DNA from: Chelativorans sp. YIM 93263
Lineage (GTDB): Bacteria > Pseudomonadota > Alphaproteobacteria > Rhizobiales > Rhizobiaceae
Length of the DNA stretch: 64,000 bases
Reading direction: 5' to 3'
NCBI RefSeq assembly: GCF_028767125.1
Contig: NZ_JAKCWP010000007.1
Location: 1 to 64,000 of the forward strand
Positions 1-8,924 of the stretch are shown in pieces. The notes beneath the pieces are model-generated. The model saw only the letters and a program-made list of their open reading frames with translations, was not told where the DNA came from and searched no databases. Made by a program: the position numbers and the translations under genes. The stretch's first letter is position 1. Each line of letters starts with the position of its first letter.

Positions 1-1493
1 GCCGTCTTGGCCGAGGCATGGATTTCGCCCGAGAGTTGGTCAAAGGAGTCGCGGATCACAGCGTCGGTATCCGGAAGCGCGGCAATGGCGTTGTAGACTT
101 CATTGCCCGGGTCCAGGCTTTCCGCGCCTTCCGCTGTCGCTCTCTGGTTGCGGGTTCTCGCCTTGTCGACAAAGTCTATGTCATTGCGTGTCAGAATGAG
201 ATCGACGGTGTTGGCGCCATAGGAAAGCTCCGACGTCAGGAACGCATAGACGGAAGTAACGTCGCCGAACGTGCCGTCGATGCCGCCATCGGCGGTCAGG
301 ATAGTATAGCTCGAGAACGGATCATAGCTGCCATCGAGGCCAACATGCACCACACTGGCGTCGTTCAGATGTGCCATGCCCGTGGCGTGAATGCTGTCGC
401 TGTCGGCGCCCGCCGGGTCGACCTCGACTTCATCGGTGGAACCGGAACTAAAGGTAATGTCACCGGCGACATTGAGCGTGCCGATCGAGTTGCCGGGAGC
501 GACGGTGGCGCCGGAAGCAAGCGTCACAGCACCGATCGTGCCGGAGCCGCCCACTGTGCCGCCGTTTTCCACGGTGACCGTCCCGCCGAGGGTGCCACTG
601 CCCGAGGTGTCTCCGACCAGCAATGTGCCGCCCGAGACGGTCGTCGCCCCTGTAAAGCCGGAATTGTCGCCGATCAGTGAGAGAGTTCCGGGGCCGATCT
701 TGTTGATGCTGGATGTTCCGGAGAATGTCGTGTCGGCGCCGATGGAGATGTCGAAACTGTTGGTGTCGAACCAGAGGCCCCCAGTGCCAAGGGTGATATC
801 GCCGAAGTTCTGAAGATAACTGGCCTGGTTTTCCGTGGCACGCAGGATACCGCCGTCGAAGTTGAGGGCGACGGTTCCGTCGCCACTGTTGGCCACGTAG
901 GCGGTTTCGAGAACGCCGCGCCCGCTCCCGGTACTGCCGTTGAGATTGACTGTGCCTGAACCAGAGTTAAGACCGAGGACGACGTGGTCAGCACTCACCT
1001 TACCGCCATCATCGATCGTGAGCGTCCCGGTGCCATAATTGCCGATAGTTAGATTGCCGGAGTTCGTCCAGGTCGATCCGTCGCCCGAGACGGTTGCGGT
1101 GCTGGTGTGGCCGGCACCTGTGCCGATAGAACCGTCGAGGTTGGAGACTTTACCGCCATCCTTGATGATCAGTGTGCCGTCGCCGGCACTACCGACACGG
1201 AGCTTGCCGGAATTTGTCCAGGTCGATCCCGAACCGGTGACGGTCACGGTACCGCCGCTACCGACAGCATAGGCGATATAGCCGTCGACATTTGAGACCT
1301 TGCCGCCATCCTCGATGGAAAGTTCGCCGACAGTATAGAGACCGACAAAGAGATCCTTGTCGTTCAGGTCCCAGGTGGCCAGCGGGGGCGTCGGCATGCC
1401 TGGAACTACATGACCGCTGCCGCTAACCGACTGCGCCCGAGCCAGCTGGAAATCCGCTGTCACACAGGTCAGAACGGCAAGCGCCGTCGACAT
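1..1493 (-). CDS. Autotransporter passenger, partial (runs off left edge)
   Basis: An open frame of about 497 codons runs leftward from ATG at 1493 to the window edge without a stop. A short Ala-rich signal sequence ends near ARAQS. It is followed by Gly/Thr-rich beta-helix repeats, e.g. two copies of a GSTWTNSG...VG unit, each followed by GTLTI/GTLII and DGGKVS, and an autotransporter-associated strand repeat (GTLSLIGDNSGFTGATTVSG). Near the edge comes FDQLSGEIHAS, a motif usually found just before the C-terminal beta-barrel, so the barrel should lie outside the window. The frame also extends upstream to TTG at 1574, with AAGGGG six bases before it. That would give a longer, extended-type signal peptide. 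Known of the family: type V secretion of a surface beta-helix. The substrate or adhesin role is unknown. Confidence 0.8.
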   Translation of the reverse strand, partial: MSTALAVLTCVTADFQLARAQSVSGSGHVVPGMPTPPLATWDLNDKDLFVGLYTVGELSIEDGGKVSNVDGYIAYAVGSGGTVTVTGSGSTWTNSGKLRVGSAGDGTLIIKDGGKVSNLDGSIGTGAGHTSTATVSGDGSTWTNSGNLTIGNYGTGTLTIDDGGKVSADHVVLGLNSGSGTVNLNGSTGSGRGVLETAYVANSGDGTVALNFDGGILRATENQASYLQNFGDITLGTGGLWFDTNSFDISIGADTTFSGTSSINKIGPGTLSLIGDNSGFTGATTVSGGTLLVGDTSGSGTLGGTVTVENGGTVGGSGTIGAVTLASGATVAPGNSIGTLNVAGDITFSSGSTDEVEVDPAGADSDSIHATGMAHLNDASVVHVGLDGSYDPFSSYTILTADGGIDGTFGDVTSVYAFLTSELSYGANTVDLILTRNDIDFVDKARTRNQRATAEGAESLDPGNEVYNAIAALPDTDAVIRDSFDQLSGEIHASAKT

Positions 1494-1864
1494 AGACAAT
1501 GCATTCCGCAAAGCTTTCGACCCGCTTTGCTCCGATCCTGCGGCTTCTCCATTGCGTGCAAAAATCCCAGCCAATCGTCGCCCCTTATATCTATATATCT
1601 ATGCGTCCAAGCAGATCCTGCCCCGCTCCGCTTTCCACCATCCACGCAGACGAACGGGACGGTGCGCACGCCTAGCACCGCAGATGCAGGAAACCCCCGT
1701 TTGTTTGGACAGGGCGGGCGAATAAATCGGCAGCGTTATATCGATTCTGTGGTGTGTTTTCCGTCGGGCGGGTGATTTGAATCGTCTGCCTGGTGCCCTT
1801 GTTAGCTCTAACTCCCGGTCCCCTGGCAGGATGAGCGGCCACTACACCCGAGCGCATCTGCATC
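1494..1864. other. Intergenic region upstream of autotransporter
   Basis: No convincing gene lies here. Bases 1580-1606 are AT-rich (TTATATCTATATATCTATG) and could hold the promoter of the leftward autotransporter gene. Bases 1494-1574 may instead be the coding start of that gene if the TTG codon at 1574 is used. Confidence 0.4.
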
Positions 1865-2530
1865 TTATTCACACTGCCGCCGCGGGCCGCCGCCATATGG
1901 CTGGTAGGTGTTGTCCTCCGGTCGATATGAGCGGTATCTCTCAAGGCAAGATTGCACGTGCTCCGAATCCATAAGCGCGCTCGACGTAGATGCAGAAGAG
2001 CCTTGAGACGCGCTTATGGCGCTTGTCAGTTGCTCACGGGGCTCCGAATTTTCGTTGGCTTCGGAGTAAGGTGAAACGCACTCGCGTCGCGCTCCGCTAT
2101 AGGCGTTGTATCTATTGTCCTCCGGGTTATAGGAGCGATACCGCTTCGAGCACCATGCAACGTGGGCCGCGCTTCGCTCTGAGGCTTCATCGGCGGTTGG
2201 CTCCGGAGACATAGCGGCGGTCGTTATCGGATCGATTGTTTGCTCAACGCCATTGCGCGCAGCATCAGCAGGATGCTGTTCTTGCGCTGCCGGTTTCGAT
2301 GCCATTTGGTCGGTCTGCGTGCGGCCGCGCGGGGAGTGTTGGTTGGGGACCACCACCCTTACAGGCCCCTCGGTCAACGGTTCCGACGCGGTTGTTCCCA
2401 ATGGGCGAACGGGTTCCGGCTCAGCCTTTAAGTAAAAAATCGCAGCACCTACACCACTGACGAAAGCGATGAGGGTAACGAAGAAGCCGCTTAGAAGGGC
2501 GATAAGGTACTTCATGTTGCGCGTTCCCAT
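1865..2530 (-). CDS. BA14K-family membrane-anchored protein with two BA14K motifs
   Basis: A 221-residue protein when started at ATG 2530, which has GAGGAAAG just upstream. The frame is open to 2644, but that longer start has no ribosome site. It has one N-terminal membrane segment (about residues 8-32, LIALLSGFFVTLIAFVSGVG), then a Pro/Glu/Thr-rich linker. Two similar Cys-bounded motifs follow: CSKRYRSYNPEDNRY...C and, at the very C-terminus, CLERYRSYRPEDNTY...C. This WC/CxxRYRSYxP pattern is that of the BA14K family, known from Brucella and other Hyphomicrobiales as lectin-like or immunoreactive envelope proteins. Most family members carry one motif and this one has two. The exact ligand is unknown. 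Confidence 0.8.
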   Translation of the reverse strand: MGTRNMKYLIALLSGFFVTLIAFVSGVGAAIFYLKAEPEPVRPLGTTASEPLTEGPVRVVVPNQHSPRGRTQTDQMASKPAAQEQHPADAARNGVEQTIDPITTAAMSPEPTADEASERSAAHVAWCSKRYRSYNPEDNRYNAYSGARRECVSPYSEANENSEPREQLTSAISASQGSSASTSSALMDSEHVQSCLERYRSYRPEDNTYQPYGGGPRRQCE

Positions 2531-2707
2531 TTCTTTCCTCAAGAGCAGAATGAAACGCGTGGCGCGTAGTTCCCGATAGACCGAACTAGCGATGGCGAAT
2601 GTTAAGGCGGCGCTCGGCCATCGGCCCTTTCTGTTTGCGGCCATTAACCATTCGTTGGCGGGCTGTCCTCCAGGCTGGCGCCGATTCTAAAACTTGGGAG
2701 AGCTGGT

Positions 2708-2944
2708 TTGAACGTAGTAGCGTTTCCGCTGTATCGTCGCCGGGACTGGGTGCAGGAACTCGCCCGCGGCCTGTCAGTGCGCGGCCACGAAGAGGCGAAC
2801 CTCTTCTGGCGCGCTTTTGCAAAGCAGATGCTCGAACAACTCACTGCATGCGGAGTTCCCATGGAGGAAGCAAGAGAGGAGGTTCGAAATTTCTTCTACG
2901 TAGCGCTGGATGAAATGCAGAGCGCAATTGCTGAACGGTGTTAG
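2708..2944 (+). CDS. Small DUF6074-like protein
   Basis: A 78-residue protein starting at TTG 2708 with GGGAG about seven bases upstream. It begins NVVAFPLYRRRDWV, which resembles the FPLxRRRxxV opening of small DUF6074 proteins common in Hyphomicrobiales. The rest is an amphipathic helical stretch (ANLFWRAFAKQMLEQLTACG, then EVRNFFYVALDEM). Function is unknown. The alternative overlapping frames here are not supported by start sites. It lies just outside the left end of the genomic island. Confidence 0.6.
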   Translation: MNVVAFPLYRRRDWVQELARGLSVRGHEEANLFWRAFAKQMLEQLTACGVPMEEAREEVRNFFYVALDEMQSAIAERC

Positions 2945-3158
2945 TGAGACCTACTCTGTTGAGAACTACGCAGGGGAGTGCGACGAGAACGCCGGATCCA
3001 GATCATCTTCAGAAAAAATGTGCCCGTGCTAGCCGGGCGTGCGCATAATACGTGACGTAAGTTGTTGAAAAATAAAGCAGGGCAAACGCGTGCTCGCAGC
3101 GTGCTAGTCCTTTGCGAACTTTGGACAGCTCAATGAAACGCCAGTATTTCAGGGAGGT

Positions 3159-3222
<64 letters not shown>

Positions 3223-3423
3223 CGTCGCCTGCGGCTCCGACGGAAAGACTGAACAAGTTCAGCTGCTTAACAGCAGTCTATGATCTTTCCTTGAGCTACA
3301 CAAGTGAACTCTGGGACAGATTTCAAAGAAGTTCTGTGACGGTAGGGTGACAGTAGCCCCACCTTGATCCGCAAGGTCCACCTCTCTACGGTAGAACTTC
3401 CCGAGTCTAGAGCGCAATTTGTC

Positions 3424-6075
3424 ATGACGCAGATATCTGTTTTCATTTCGTATAGCCATGCTGACGAGTGGCTAAAAGACGAATTAGTTTCCCACTTGGC
3501 TGCCCTGCGAAGGAAGGGCGATATTGATGTGTGGCATGATCGGCTTATTCCGCCAGGTGGGATGCTCGACACCCACATCGATGAAAAAGTTCGGTCTGCA
3601 CAGATATTCCTCTTTCTCATCAGCCCAAAATTCATTCAGTCAGATTACTGCATGCATCGGGAATATGAGATAGCCCGGCAGCGACACGAAAAGGGCGAGG
3701 CCGAGATCGTCCCAGTCCTTATCCGAGCTTGCGATTGGGACGTAGCAGGACTCAAAAATTTCAACGCGCTTCCACCCGATGCAATCCCTGTCACCAACGG
3801 AGCCACACGCAAAGACGAAGATTCACAGCGTGATGCGGCATGGGTCCAAGTCATCGATGGCCTAAAGACTGTAATCGCCAACCTAAAAAAAAGTTTAACT
3901 CCACCGTCTTTAAGTGAGTCTTATCTTTCTTCTCTGTTTTGTATTGACTTTATTCGTCATCCAAACGCCCAACTCTTCGACGAGCGTGATATTTTTGTCG
4001 ATCCTGAGATATATCACGAAAATGAGAAGGAGCAGATTGGCGAGTTTGCAACATTTGTATCTTCAATAGAGGAACAGCGCGCTGTAATCATTACTGGCGG
4101 AGATCGGTCGGGCAAAAGTCTTTTTGCGAAGAAGCTGCAAGCATTTCTTGATAGCAAGAAGCGACCTACTGTTTTAATTAGCGGAAAGGAACTGAAAAAC
4201 GCCCACATTGAACGGTATATTAGCCGCGCAATTGAGGAACAGTATGGACTTAGTGGCTTCCTTCGCACAGGATTCGCAGTCATTCTTGATGATTTTGATG
4301 AGTGCCGCCTCCCAGACAGAATAAAGGAGAAAATAGTCAAGTGCCTTAGTGAAAAATATAAAAGTGTCATCATATTTTCATTTTCTAATGCACCGTCAGT
4401 TCTGTTTACTCCCGACGATCTACCTGATCCGCAGGTATATAGTATACTCCCTTTTGGAGACGAGAAATTATTCTCTCTTGTAAAAAAATGGAAGTGCATA
4501 GGACTGGAAACGGACGTTCTTGCAGACGACAGGGATATACTTGTCACCCATGAGAAACTTCAGCTGATTTTTGAACATTCCGAAATAGAAAAATCACCAT
4601 ATTCAGCTGTGACATTCTTAGAGCTCATAGAGTCGATTTCTGGTGGCGACCTCACAGTGTCATCGTTTGCTTCTTGCTACGACACGCTCATAACAAACAG
4701 ACTAAAAAATAAGGGAACTGATTGGCGCTCATTCGATGAGGCAAAGAATTTTCTATCGTTGCTAGCCTACAGGGCATTTCGAGATAATGGGACAGGAACT
4801 CTGAGCCGTGAAGCTTTTCGCGAGAGCCTAGAAACATTTTCGCAACAATTTCTGTCTGATGTGGATGCACTAAAGGAAGCTGCCACTCCCGTTTTTATTG
4901 ATGACAATAATGGTGATTTCTCTTTTAGAGAGGAGTATCTTTGGTACTTCCTTTGCGCTAGATATGTTGCTAAAGTATTGCTAAAAAACGATCGCGAAAA
5001 GTACACAGATTTTATTGACACTTGTACCGATAATATTTTTCAAAAAAAATATGCAAATGTAATTATTTTTATCGCTTACTTTTCTGATGATAACTACGTT
5101 ATTAGTTCACTTACGCGCACTCTAGACAGTCTCTTTTCTAAAGCAGATGACTGGATTCTATCCGATAGATCTCGGGAGTTGATGCTAGGCATTCCGACGC
5201 AGGAACAGCTAGCGATCGAGTCCCGCGCGGACATCGTTGATAACAGAGTTGCCGTCATCCGAGAAAAGATTACAGATATCATCCGTGGTGCGGAAGATGT
5301 AGTGGCTAAGTACACTTTACCATTTCTCGTCTCTAGCATCGACGACTCGGAGCTCGTCGAGGAGATTGATCAAAAAGACTTGGATGCAGATTCCTACATG
5401 CGTAGCGTCAATGCCCTTTTGCGCATTCATTCTGTGTTGGGGCAAATATTAACTACAAGGTCAGGAACATATAATGCGGATCTGGTGCTCGCTTGTATTA
5501 GCAAGATGGTGCAGGCCAGCGGTAGGTATGCTTATCTGAATCACGCGATCGCAACGGTTCTGATCTATGATGCCGATGGCCACGCGGCAGAGGTAGATAG
5601 GGCAATAGATAGCGATATTCCCCTAGAGGAGAAATTTGAGAAGGTCCAAAGGATTTTCGGTTTTTGGTCGGTATATCTATCCCAGGCAGGATTAGCTCGA
5701 TATCTCGCACAAGATCACTCGATCAGGGCGCTGGAACGCCTCGCGGCAAATTTTGAGGGGGAGGCAAGCGATGACCATTACCTTCCATTTAATTTTACAT
5801 CGGTACTTATCATAGCCAGATTTTACCACCAAGGACGCGTAAACCGAAGAGACATAGAGTCATGCATCAAGAATTATGGAAGCGACAGCGCGATCATGCA
5901 GCTTTTGAGAGTAGCTTTCCATATATATTCATACTACATGCCGCTTGCTATTGAGGATAAGCAGTGGATTTCCACAAAATTGAACATGCCTTTAAAGCAA
6001 ATTGAAGCGCAACGTTATAGGTCATCTACGCTTGGTCGTGAAATTCTAAAACACGCCAAAGGAAGTCGAAAATGA
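3424..6075 (+). CDS. TIR-domain / STAND-like NTPase protein, probable anti-phage effector
   Basis: 883 residues from ATG 3424. A TTG 20 codons upstream is possible, but the TIR fold begins right after this ATG (ISVFISYSHADEW). TIR domain at about 4-155: the bacterial TIR_2 pattern with YCMHREYEIA (candidate NADase glutamate near residue 80) and VPVLIRACDW. A P-loop NTPase follows, with Walker A GGDRSGKS at about 225-232 and Walker B VILDDFDE at about 286-293. A long helical C-terminal region includes FREEYLWYFLCARYVA, as in NACHT/STAND sensors. Known of the family: TIR domains cleave NAD+ or make signal nucleotides, and STAND modules sense phage proteins. Inference: abortive-infection defence. 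Codons are AT-rich, unlike the chromosomal neighbours. Confidence 0.85.
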   Translation: MTQISVFISYSHADEWLKDELVSHLAALRRKGDIDVWHDRLIPPGGMLDTHIDEKVRSAQIFLFLISPKFIQSDYCMHREYEIARQRHEKGEAEIVPVLIRACDWDVAGLKNFNALPPDAIPVTNGATRKDEDSQRDAAWVQVIDGLKTVIANLKKSLTPPSLSESYLSSLFCIDFIRHPNAQLFDERDIFVDPEIYHENEKEQIGEFATFVSSIEEQRAVIITGGDRSGKSLFAKKLQAFLDSKKRPTVLISGKELKNAHIERYISRAIEEQYGLSGFLRTGFAVILDDFDECRLPDRIKEKIVKCLSEKYKSVIIFSFSNAPSVLFTPDDLPDPQVYSILPFGDEKLFSLVKKWKCIGLETDVLADDRDILVTHEKLQLIFEHSEIEKSPYSAVTFLELIESISGGDLTVSSFASCYDTLITNRLKNKGTDWRSFDEAKNFLSLLAYRAFRDNGTGTLSREAFRESLETFSQQFLSDVDALKEAATPVFIDDNNGDFSFREEYLWYFLCARYVAKVLLKNDREKYTDFIDTCTDNIFQKKYANVIIFIAYFSDDNYVISSLTRTLDSLFSKADDWILSDRSRELMLGIPTQEQLAIESRADIVDNRVAVIREKITDIIRGAEDVVAKYTLPFLVSSIDDSELVEEIDQKDLDADSYMRSVNALLRIHSVLGQILTTRSGTYNADLVLACISKMVQASGRYAYLNHAIATVLIYDADGHAAEVDRAIDSDIPLEEKFEKVQRIFGFWSVYLSQAGLARYLAQDHSIRALERLAANFEGEASDDHYLPFNFTSVLIIARFYHQGRVNRRDIESCIKNYGSDSAIMQLLRVAFHIYSYYMPLAIEDKQWISTKLNMPLKQIEAQRYRSSTLGREILKHAKGSRK

Positions 6076-6161
6076 CTATCTTCTTCAACAATGAAAAGTT
6101 AACACCGAGCATCGACGAAATGGTTCTCTCTTCCTCGATTTTTCAAACTCGTGAATTTTAA
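6072..6161 (+). CDS. Possible 29-residue ORF overlapping the TIR gene stop
   Basis: ATG at 6072 overlaps the TGA of the TIR-NTPase gene (ATGA), the usual arrangement for translational coupling. The frame encodes a polypeptide beginning MTIFFNNEKLTPS and stops at TAA 6159-6161. It resembles nothing I recognise. It may be a truncated second gene of a defence operon, or chance. Confidence 0.3.
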   Translation: MTIFFNNEKLTPSIDEMVLSSSIFQTREF

Positions 6162-6455
6162 GACTTCAGCTTATCTGTTAGAGCCTGACGTAACGCTCTT
6201 TTTCATAGAACCCCACGGGTACCGGGGCGAGTGGACAGGGGGGGTATCCCCTTCTGTGTTCAGAACTTACCCCGGAAAAATAGTCGATAACTTGTTAACT
6301 TAAGATAAATAAAGTTCATCTTGGATTTTACGATTTTGCCACACCCAATAAAAGGCTGTACAATGACGTTCGTTATCCGGCAGGAGAATTTTGTACCAGA
6401 GATATCATCATGGCTCTCAGTAGCCTTATATGGCCGTTTTAGAGGTATTTAAAAG
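6162..6455. other. AT-rich non-coding stretch in island
   Basis: Between the TIR gene and the convergent broken polymerase-like gene. No open frame of useful length or clear hairpin with T-run was seen. A G-rich patch (GGACAGGGGGGGTATCCCC, about 6233-6251) interrupts otherwise AT-rich DNA. Confidence 0.4.
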
Positions 6456-8086
6456 CTATCTAAGGCCCCTGTAGCGGTACCCCCAATTCTCACCTTTAAT
6501 ATTCAAAAAATCTAACCGTCTTTGTCGATAATAGGTGTATTCGGGACGCATCTCTACCTCTAGAACATGTTCCTCATAATCGAGCAGCCCTTCATTAGCT
6601 GCGGCATCAGCGTATTCTTGGAAGTTTTGGAAACCTAATCTCCTGACCAGTTCAGCGTCGTGGGGAAGCTCCGGAAACAATCTTTCGTCCTCGTCAATCG
6701 CTATTTCCCTACCGAGCTCTTCTCGAAACGCCCGCAACATTGCCTCTCGGAGTCTAGGCTGATGTCCGTCTCTTACGATGAAGCTGTCATGCACAGGAAG
6801 CGCTAATACATTCTGTTCCATTAACTGGTGCATCACACGTTCTGCGATGTCGGCGTCCCGCCGCTGAAGGCGTATACCGATACCCGTCCGGAAATGATGG
6901 CGAATGGCTTGGTGGCGCTCCTCAAGGGCCTCTCGAATTTGCCTCCAATCCCAACCTGGCGGAAGCTGGTCCCGGCGAGGCGCACGGATCTGCCCTCTGG
7001 CATTGATAATTTTGAAGACGGCTCTCTTTAACAGTCCTCGATAGATGGCCGGGACGCCTTCTAGAGCGTATGCGTCGCCTTCTAATTGTCGGCCTTCCAT
7101 TGCGTAGAGCATCGCAATCTGCATGTTGGAAAAATCAAGCTCAGCCGTGGTAAGCCCATTGATCGTAAGAAAGCGCCTGTAGCGACTTTGGATTCCCTGC
7201 CACCAACCGCCGTAAAAGCGCCCTCCGTGCTCGAAGGTGCCATCGTTGAACACGCGGTAGAGCTTTCTCCGGAAAAGAAGGTCTATGTCACGACGGTTTG
7301 CCCTTCTGTCCCCGAACTCGTCCAGCTCTTCGTCGGGAGAGGTTGAGAGGCGACGGAACTCGTCATCCGGAATAAGCAAGTCTATCCAATGGTCATCCAA
7401 AAAGTCATTGAAGCGATTTAGCCGATCCTCCATGGCCCTGGTCTCACGGGTAGCCGGGAAGTCGGTAAAGCGTCCCGATCCTTCTTCTCCGTCTCGTTCA
7501 GCCCTCAAGCGAATAAGGGGAATTTCATGCTCCTGAAAGAGTAACGATATGAGGGGAGATTGGGGGTTATTATCTAAAGTGTTGTAAGGCGTGGTTGTTC
7601 ATTCTCAAGGGGAACTTCAGGATCGACTTGCGGCAGTACTTCCTCCAGCTCCCTAATAAGTCTCTCTCTGGGCCTTACTCTTGTAGGATAACCAATATTC
7701 CTTTCATGATCATAATTACCACCGACTAATTCTATATAGGATGGGACTTGATGATGGAGAAAGTTTAAAACGCTATTAACATTTCTTCCACTTAAATTTC
7801 CAGGATTAAAATAATTGCTCCGATAAGACCTATTATTTCGAGGGATTATAACATACCGATTGTTATCCCTAAGATGTCAATGAAATAAATTTCCAAGTAT
7901 TATTCCCAAGGTGATCTTTATGTTTCTGATGCTGTCTCGTCGAGGCCTTCTCCCCTCAGCATCCAGGATAGCTCTTGTTGTTGCTTCTAGATATGCATCA
8001 AACTGCTCCCCAAGCCGAAAATTCGGCCGGAGCCAACTGGCGTAATTGAATACGTGACGGTTTGGTGCGCGATAAGGCAATTTCAC
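6456..8086 (-). pseudogene. Broken gene with polymerase-palm-like C-terminal domain
   Basis: A GTG start at 8086 opens 69 codons ending in TGA at 7877-7879. The same frame then continues open for about 100 codons to TAG at 7574. The last part of the message continues in the -1 frame from about 7600 and is open to 6456. The pieces read naturally as one protein of about 540 residues (…ENEQPRLTTL / DNNPQSPLISLLFQEHEIPL…), so I call one nonsense change plus one frameshift. The C-terminal part has ELDFSNMQIAMLYA (like motif A of family A polymerases), a YRGLLKRAVFKIINA helix (like motif B) and DADIAERVMHQL...LPVHDSFIV (like motif C; HDSF also occurs in T7-type RNA polymerases). The intact stretch 6456-7508 could still be translated from an internal TTG. 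Replication or repair roles are inference only. Confidence 0.6.
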
Positions 8087-8118
8087 TTAGCCACTATTAA
8101 GCGGGTTGTAATTAAAAC

Positions 8119-8649
8119 TTATTCCGCGTTGCGTGTTTCGACGGTGTATCCCTCACCTTGAAGAGGCCCCTTACAAACGTGCCAAATACCGTTTGCCAAG
8201 CCAGCGAACTCTAAGTCAATATAATCCGCCAACTCACCGACATCGCTAGCCGGATAATTGTAAAATCCGAAGAAACGACGCATGATATCTGATTGCCCAC
8301 CATTTATGATATCATCTCTCGTTAATCGAATTATTTGAAATATTTCTTTACAGAAGTCTAATGGACTCCAATACGGAGATTGTAGGTCTATTGCACTGAT
8401 AACTATTAATAGTCTATTTGTTCTTTTGACATGATAAATATCGGTATCAAACTTAACATCTTTGTCTTCATTACCGTTTCTCCTGTACATCCACTCAGCG
8501 CTTTTATTTATCTCCTTCGCTATCTCGTGCTTTGCAAAATCAAGTACCGTAACTGGTGTCGAATTCAGTACATCTACTGGGTTCCGGCTTTCTGCCGAAG
8601 AATAACTCACGCTAAGGAGCGTGCATAACATTATTATTGAAGATTTCAC
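8119..8649 (-). CDS. Predicted secreted protein of unknown function (island cargo)
   Basis: 176 residues from GTG 8649, chosen over an adjacent GTG at 8652 because of its better distance from GGGAGG. The N-terminus is a clear signal peptide (KSSIIMLCTLLSVSYSSAES). The mature part contains FAKHEIAKEINKSAEWMYRR and, near the C-terminus, WHVCKGPLQGEGYTVETRNAE. I do not recognise the family. It has two Cys, which could form a disulfide in the periplasm. It is AT-rich like the rest of the island and lies 32 bases upstream of the broken polymerase-like gene in the same direction. Confidence 0.6.
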   Translation of the reverse strand: MKSSIIMLCTLLSVSYSSAESRNPVDVLNSTPVTVLDFAKHEIAKEINKSAEWMYRRNGNEDKDVKFDTDIYHVKRTNRLLIVISAIDLQSPYWSPLDFCKEIFQIIRLTRDDIINGGQSDIMRRFFGFYNYPASDVGELADYIDLEFAGLANGIWHVCKGPLQGEGYTVETRNAE

Positions 8650-8924
8650 CACACCCTCCCTAGAATCACTCTAAACACCAACTATATCAGAATAAGCCAA
8701 TTTAGCCCTGATCAGCTGATGGAGTGGCTGCAACGAAGAAGGCTACGCACCTGCGCGTGTAGATAAAAAATCCACGCCCCACACCCATTATTCGCCATCA
8801 ATGTGTGGTCCATATTACAGCGAATAGGCTTTAGAAACCGATTCGACACGCATATGGTTCTAGTTATAAGCTTATTGTTTCTCACCTTGGGACGCGCAGC
8901 GCTTGCCGTCATATTGTCGCGACT

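Noticed and set aside
18-1295. Plus-strand and offset minus-strand open frames over the left-edge autotransporter
   Set aside because: They are Pro/Arg-rich shadows of repetitive GC-rich coding DNA. The minus frame starting at 1493 has clear autotransporter repeats and no stop.
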